Made by a program: the position numbers and the translations under genes. Shown here in pieces: positions 21,116-24,320 of a stretch of 24,320 nucleotides of DNA. Each line of letters begins with the position of its first letter. The stretch's first letter is position 1. Origin of the DNA: Nitrospinota bacterium (GTDB lineage Bacteria > Nitrospinota > Nitrospinia > UBA9942); contig DNJG01000106.1 in assembly GCA_003489165.1 (NCBI GenBank), positions 4,353-28,672 on the forward strand, given 5' to 3'. The notes under the pieces were generated by a model that worked only from the letters and a program-made list of their open reading frames with translations, was not told where the DNA came from and searched no databases.

Positions 21116-21409
21116 ACACAGAGGTCACAGAGAAAGGCAAAAACAAAAAAGATTAAGGAGAAAGGGAGAACAGGGAGAGATTGAAAAATCCAAATAACAA
21201 GTAACAAATTCCAAACAAATACCAAATTCAAAATTTCAAAAACTGAAAATTTTTTGTTTGGTTATTGAATTTTGGTTATTGTAATTTATTTGTTATTTGG
21301 TGCTTGTAATTTGTTATTTATTCTTACCCCTTTTCCTAATTTCCCCATTTCTCCTTATTGTTTTCCTCTGTGTCTCCGTGCCTCTGTGGCTGATTTTTAT
21401 AATTTCCTA
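21098..21409 (-). repeat. Shared-end palindromic element, copy 3 (three nested heptad modules)
   Basis: Read on the minus strand it opens TAGGAAATTATAAAAATCAG and closes AATCAGGTTTTTGTTC. Three concentric inverted modules fill it: outer CACAGAGG/CCTCTGTG, middle GGAGAAAGGGAGAA/TTTCCCCATTTCTCC, and inner CCAAATAACAAGTAACAAA/TTTGTTATTTGG with GGTTATTG units. Nearly all of it reads as consecutive 7-bp units. The plus-strand left edge encodes the end of the hydrolase. It accounts for the whole gap between the hydrolase and the next gene except the last 50 bases. Confidence 0.8.
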
Positions 21410-21428
21410 TATATTTAAAAACTTTAAT

Positions 21429-21456
21429 TTGTTTTTAATGTTCTCTCATTTATAAT
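21429..21456 (+). promoter_or_regulatory. Leaderless promoter of the cytochrome-like gene
   Basis: TTGTTT (21429-21434) and a perfect TATAAT (21451-21456) are 16 bp apart. ATG 21464 follows seven bases after the -10, with no ribosome site between. Confidence 0.5.
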
Positions 21457-21463
21457 ATTTTTT

Positions 21464-22357
21464 ATGAAAAGAAATAATACATTTGAGAAGGTTCTTATTG
21501 TTTTGGTATTTATCGCTACATGTATTGTCGGCTTTGAGGCATTCACACAGAAACATCTTCAGGAAAACAGCATATTGCATTTCCTTCACCAGCACGGATA
21601 CCTGAATAATTACCAAATAATATATGAGCCAAGTAAGGGTATCTGGCATGCTGTCGGGTGGACAGGCTCATCAATGATGATTATCATGATGCTCTACAGT
21701 GTTAGAAAGAGGTTTTCAATATTTAACTCATTAGGCTCATTACGTCACTGGCTATCGGCACATATATTTTTAGGGATAATGGGGCCCATTCTTGTAACCT
21801 TTCATACAACCTTTAAATTCGGCGGAATCATAGCCACAAGCTTCTGGTGTATGATAGTCACTGTGTTCTTTGGAATAATGGGAAGATATATCTATGTGCA
21901 GATTCCAAGAGACCTGTCAGGAACAGAGCTTGAAACCAATGAGATAGACAAGATTGCAGAATCACTTGATATAAAGTTAAGTGAGTATTTAAAGAATGTT
22001 AATATAGCAGACCTGTTTAAGGAGATAAGTATTGCCGATGAAAAGGCAAAGTCCCTTAATGTGATAAGCGCCCTTTTCTTTATGATAAAAACTGATATTA
22101 AAAATCTATACAGGATAACTCACCTTAAAAATGTAATCAGAAGCCGCTATCATTTAAAGGGGAGAGTAAGGAAAGAAATTATAGCACTGTTAAAGAAAAA
22201 GGCTTCACTCATAAGGCAGAAGAATTTTCTTGCAACATCACACAGACTTCTTCATTACTGGCATGTCTTGCATGTCCCGCTTGCCATAGTAATGTTTCTC
22301 ATCATGTTTTTGCACATCATAGTCTATTTTTTATTCGGCACTTCTCACAGGACATAA
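21464..22357 (+). CDS. Putative b-heme membrane protein
   Basis: This 297-aa integral membrane protein has about five to six helices: one near the N-terminus (9-26), three in the 63-145 region and one or two at the C-terminus (260-291). Histidines are placed as in b-type cytochromes or ferric-reductase-like domains: H95 and H100 in LRHWLSAHIFLG, H114 in VTFHTTFKFGG, and H260, H264, H267, H270 and H284 around LLHYWHVLHVPL and MFLHIIVYF. A basic cytoplasmic loop (about 150-245) separates the two halves. I infer a di-heme quinone- or electron-transfer subunit. No partner flavoprotein or Fe-S gene is adjacent, and the gene converges with a histidine kinase 9 bp away. Confidence 0.6.
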   Translation: MKRNNTFEKVLIVLVFIATCIVGFEAFTQKHLQENSILHFLHQHGYLNNYQIIYEPSKGIWHAVGWTGSSMMIIMMLYSVRKRFSIFNSLGSLRHWLSAHIFLGIMGPILVTFHTTFKFGGIIATSFWCMIVTVFFGIMGRYIYVQIPRDLSGTELETNEIDKIAESLDIKLSEYLKNVNIADLFKEISIADEKAKSLNVISALFFMIKTDIKNLYRITHLKNVIRSRYHLKGRVRKEIIALLKKKASLIRQKNFLATSHRLLHYWHVLHVPLAIVMFLIMFLHIIVYFLFGTSHRT

Positions 22358-22366
22358 AGTATTCAG

Positions 22367-23881
22367 TTATTCTAAATTGGCGGGAAGATAAAAATGGAAG
22401 GTTGTTCCGACACCTGCTTTAGAATCAACAGTGATTAATCCTTCATGTCTGTTTATAATTGAATAGCAGATTGAGAGACCGAGTCCCATGCCCTTCTGGG
22501 CACCTCTATCCTTTGTAGAAAAATATGGGTCAAAAATCTTTGATATATTTTCTTCTGATATCCCAATTCCGTTATCCGATATTGATACCTTTAGGTATTT
22601 ACCTTCTTTTATTGGAAGGTTGTCATTTTTACTGGCTGTAATATTCTCCGCCATTACCTTAATAATTCCTCCATTCGGCATTGCCTCAATAGCATTTATA
22701 ACAAGACTCCTTACCACCTGTTTAATCTGCAAGCTATCTGCTTTGACTGGATAGAGATTATCAGTAATGGCAAATTCACAGGTAATTTCTGAATCGCTTG
22801 GTATTACAAGGCTTACAGTTTCCTTTAAAATCCCTGACATTGCAATTAGTTCCTTTACAGGCTCTCCGCCTCTGGCAAATGTGATTAACATGCCTGTCAA
22901 TTCCTTTGCCTGCATACATGCATCCTCTGATTGTGTGAGTTTTTTTAAAACCTCATCTTCAGAAGAAAGATTTTTCTTTGACAGATACATCTTTGAGAGA
23001 AATATATTACCCAAAATTACAGTTAGTATGTTATTAAAGTCATGGGCAATACCGCCTGCAAGTATGCCGATTGAATCAAGCTTCTGTTTCATCTGGAGTT
23101 CATTTTTCTTGTTGAGTTTTTGCATTTCGTCCTGCATCTTCTTCAAGTCGGTTATATCGCGGACTATTCCCACCATATAATTATTTTCCATTATGTTCAA
23201 AAATTTAACATTCACCCAGACTGGAAATGTCGTTCCATCTTTACGCTTATGCAAACCTTCTAAAAGCATATACCCCTTTTCTCTGACCTCGTTGACATGC
23301 TTATTCCATGAAAAATTATCAGGCAAAATCGCTTCAATATCTGTAACTTTCATATTAAACATCTCTTTTCTTGTATATCCTAAATTACTGCAATACTTAT
23401 CATTGACATAAATGAAATGGCTTGTCCCGGGGTCTACAATAACTACAGCATCATTTGTTTGATTTATTATGTTCTTAAATAACTGCAAATCTTCCAGAGT
23501 TTGCCTGTATTCTGTAATATCATGGCTCACACCAACAAGCCCGATTATATTTCTATGCTCATCATAAACAGGAGATTTTATAGTATCAAAAAACATCCTC
23601 TTTCCATCTTTGCCTATGCAAGCTTCTTCAGAACGGAGAGTCCTCCCTGTCCTAAAAACCTCCTTGTCGCTAATACTGCAGCATTTAGCCAAATCAGGGG
23701 GGAAGATTTGTTCATCTGTTTTCCCGATAATATCTCCTTCCTTAAGACTCGCTAATTCCTCAAATGCTTTATTAACAGCAAGATTGCGTCCTTGAGCATC
23801 CTTGAAATAAACTATATCCTTTATAGTATCAAGTAAGATTTTATGATGTATATCCATCTCTATCTGTGATTTTTTTTTCAT
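22367..23881 (-). CDS. PAS-PAS sensor histidine kinase
   Basis: This cytoplasmic two-component kinase has 504 aa. Two PAS domains (about 10-125 and 133-245, each closing in a DIT motif) lead through a coiled coil (246-268) to the dimerisation domain with H280 in GILAGGIAHDFNNIL. The ATPase domain (about 375-502) has the N box VINAIEAMPNGG, G1 ISDNGIGIS, F box IFDPYFSTKD and G2 KGMGLGLSICYSI. The H-D-F-N-N motif places it with the NtrB/hybrid-kinase group. No receiver domain or response regulator is in the window, so it is an orphan here. There are no transmembrane segments. The start is set by an in-frame stop just upstream and GGAGG 11 nt before the ATG. A run of nine A follows the ATG. Confidence 0.93.
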   Translation of the reverse strand: MKKKSQIEMDIHHKILLDTIKDIVYFKDAQGRNLAVNKAFEELASLKEGDIIGKTDEQIFPPDLAKCCSISDKEVFRTGRTLRSEEACIGKDGKRMFFDTIKSPVYDEHRNIIGLVGVSHDITEYRQTLEDLQLFKNIINQTNDAVVIVDPGTSHFIYVNDKYCSNLGYTRKEMFNMKVTDIEAILPDNFSWNKHVNEVREKGYMLLEGLHKRKDGTTFPVWVNVKFLNIMENNYMVGIVRDITDLKKMQDEMQKLNKKNELQMKQKLDSIGILAGGIAHDFNNILTVILGNIFLSKMYLSKKNLSSEDEVLKKLTQSEDACMQAKELTGMLITFARGGEPVKELIAMSGILKETVSLVIPSDSEITCEFAITDNLYPVKADSLQIKQVVRSLVINAIEAMPNGGIIKVMAENITASKNDNLPIKEGKYLKVSISDNGIGISEENISKIFDPYFSTKDRGAQKGMGLGLSICYSIINRHEGLITVDSKAGVGTTFHFYLPANLE

Positions 23882-23941
23882 TTTTCATGCCATCCTCCTC
23901 TCTTTATAATAAAAATATTTGATTGCTATATTATCAGCAGA

Positions 23942-24304
23942 CTAAACATAATTCAGTTTTAATATTTCTTCAGGGACATCAAATCCATTTTCAACCGGGA
24001 ACCTTCCGTTAAGCACTATTGCTATTCTCCTTATCCTCTTTGATGACGTGAGATTATCCGTTCCTACAGGGTCATACTTAAGGCATAATGATGAGTAAGG
24101 ATTTTTCAAAAGAGATACTACCATATTCAGAGACAGCCTATTCAAGAATTCAATATATTTCTTTTCCACATCCCATCTGGAGCTTTTTGATACCATTGTT
24201 ACAGCCTTCTGCCAGAGTGTAATATCATTTACATTAATCGAATGGGAATATAATCTTTTCTTGGTATTAAATGATATTATTTTTTTCTTTATTATATCCT
24301 GCAT
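23942..24304 (-). CDS. Uncharacterised protein, may continue past the window edge
   Basis: The minus-strand frame is open from its TAA at 23942 to the end of the window. An ATG at 24304 gives 120 aa, but in-frame codons HNDEF precede it with no stop, so this may be the C-terminal part of a longer protein. The sequence is basic, with no signal peptide or membrane helix in the visible part. A region near the end (DNLTSSKRIRRIAIVL) is faintly like the final strand of OmpA/MotB-type domains, which usually read R-x-K-N-R-R-V-E-I. I would not name it on that. It lies 60 bp upstream of the kinase gene on the same strand and could share its transcript. Confidence 0.5.
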   Translation of the reverse strand: MQDIIKKKIISFNTKKRLYSHSINVNDITLWQKAVTMVSKSSRWDVEKKYIEFLNRLSLNMVVSLLKNPYSSLCLKYDPVGTDNLTSSKRIRRIAIVLNGRFPVENGFDVPEEILKLNYV

Positions 24305-24320
24305 AAATTCATCATTATGG

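Noticed and set aside
21098..21409. CRISPR-like array
   Set aside because: Repeats are 7 bp and degenerate, with no unique spacers of regular length, no 25-37 bp repeat and no cas genes nearby.
19957..21409. Composite transposon or insertion sequence around the hydrolase
   Set aside because: The 44-bp inverted repeats enclose a hydrolase, not a transposase. They are the ends of two palindromic elements that also occur singly, so a classical mobile unit is not supported.
22767..23180. 137-codon plus-strand ORF within the histidine kinase
   Set aside because: Antisense shadow of the kinase core, with Ser/Phe-rich shadow composition.

Overview
The window is a piece of an AT-rich bacterial chromosome, probably a metagenome contig because it opens on an ACCG microsatellite. 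LspA, Lgt, ZIP, SurE and two-component/c-di-GMP signalling suggest a Gram-negative environmental bacterium. The ileS-lspA-lgt order and dispersed palindromic repeats would fit Nitrospirota or Desulfobacterota-like lineages, but that placement is an inference from style. No rRNA, CRISPR array, transposase or phage gene is visible. The tRNA-Arg lacks an encoded CCA and a CCA-adding-type enzyme lies nearby.

Layout. 1-4.4 kb: signalling block with a HAMP/triple-PAS sensor lacking an output domain and a GAF-GAF-HD-GYP c-di-GMP phosphodiesterase, separated by a minus-strand pair of tiny membrane proteins (64 and 33 aa) with a near-consensus promoter. 4.4-5.0 kb: AbrB-like antitoxin and RelE/HigB-like toxin under a promoter carrying three 8-bp direct repeats. 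5.0-7.8 kb: a decayed fragment, tRNA-Arg(TCG), a SAM methyltransferase and a tRNA nucleotidyltransferase. 7.8-12.8 kb: ZIP transporter divergent from ileS-lspA-lgt. 12.9-16.3 kb: a PAP2 phosphatase, an RluD-type pseudouridine synthase, HU (minus) and aroA. 16.4-18.6 kb: a radical SAM protein of unusual composition and a DUF2249-NifU fusion. 18.7-20.0 kb (minus): surE-ogt. 20.2-22.4 kb: an alpha/beta hydrolase and a b-heme-like membrane protein. 22.4-24.3 kb (minus): a PAS histidine kinase and an unrecognised protein running to the window edge.

The most unusual signal is in the repeats. Nearly all repeat DNA here is built from degenerate 7-bp units, with a different heptamer at each place. It occurs as intergenic palindromes whose arms are concentric modules, and as short tandem runs inside cca, rluD and the hydrolase that keep the reading frame. 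Three intergenic elements (18600-18689, 19957-20163, 21098-21409) share the same ends, TAGGAAATTATAAAAA on one side and AGGTTWTTGTTC on the other, around different interiors; an apparently empty version sits at 7760-7790. Two of them place 44-bp perfect inverted repeats around the hydrolase gene.

A second theme is leaderless expression. The small-membrane-protein operon, ileS, aroA and the cytochrome-like gene have a good -10 box ending 6-8 nt before ATG and no Shine-Dalgarno. In the first three the -10 is TGC-TATTAT or TGC-TATATT.
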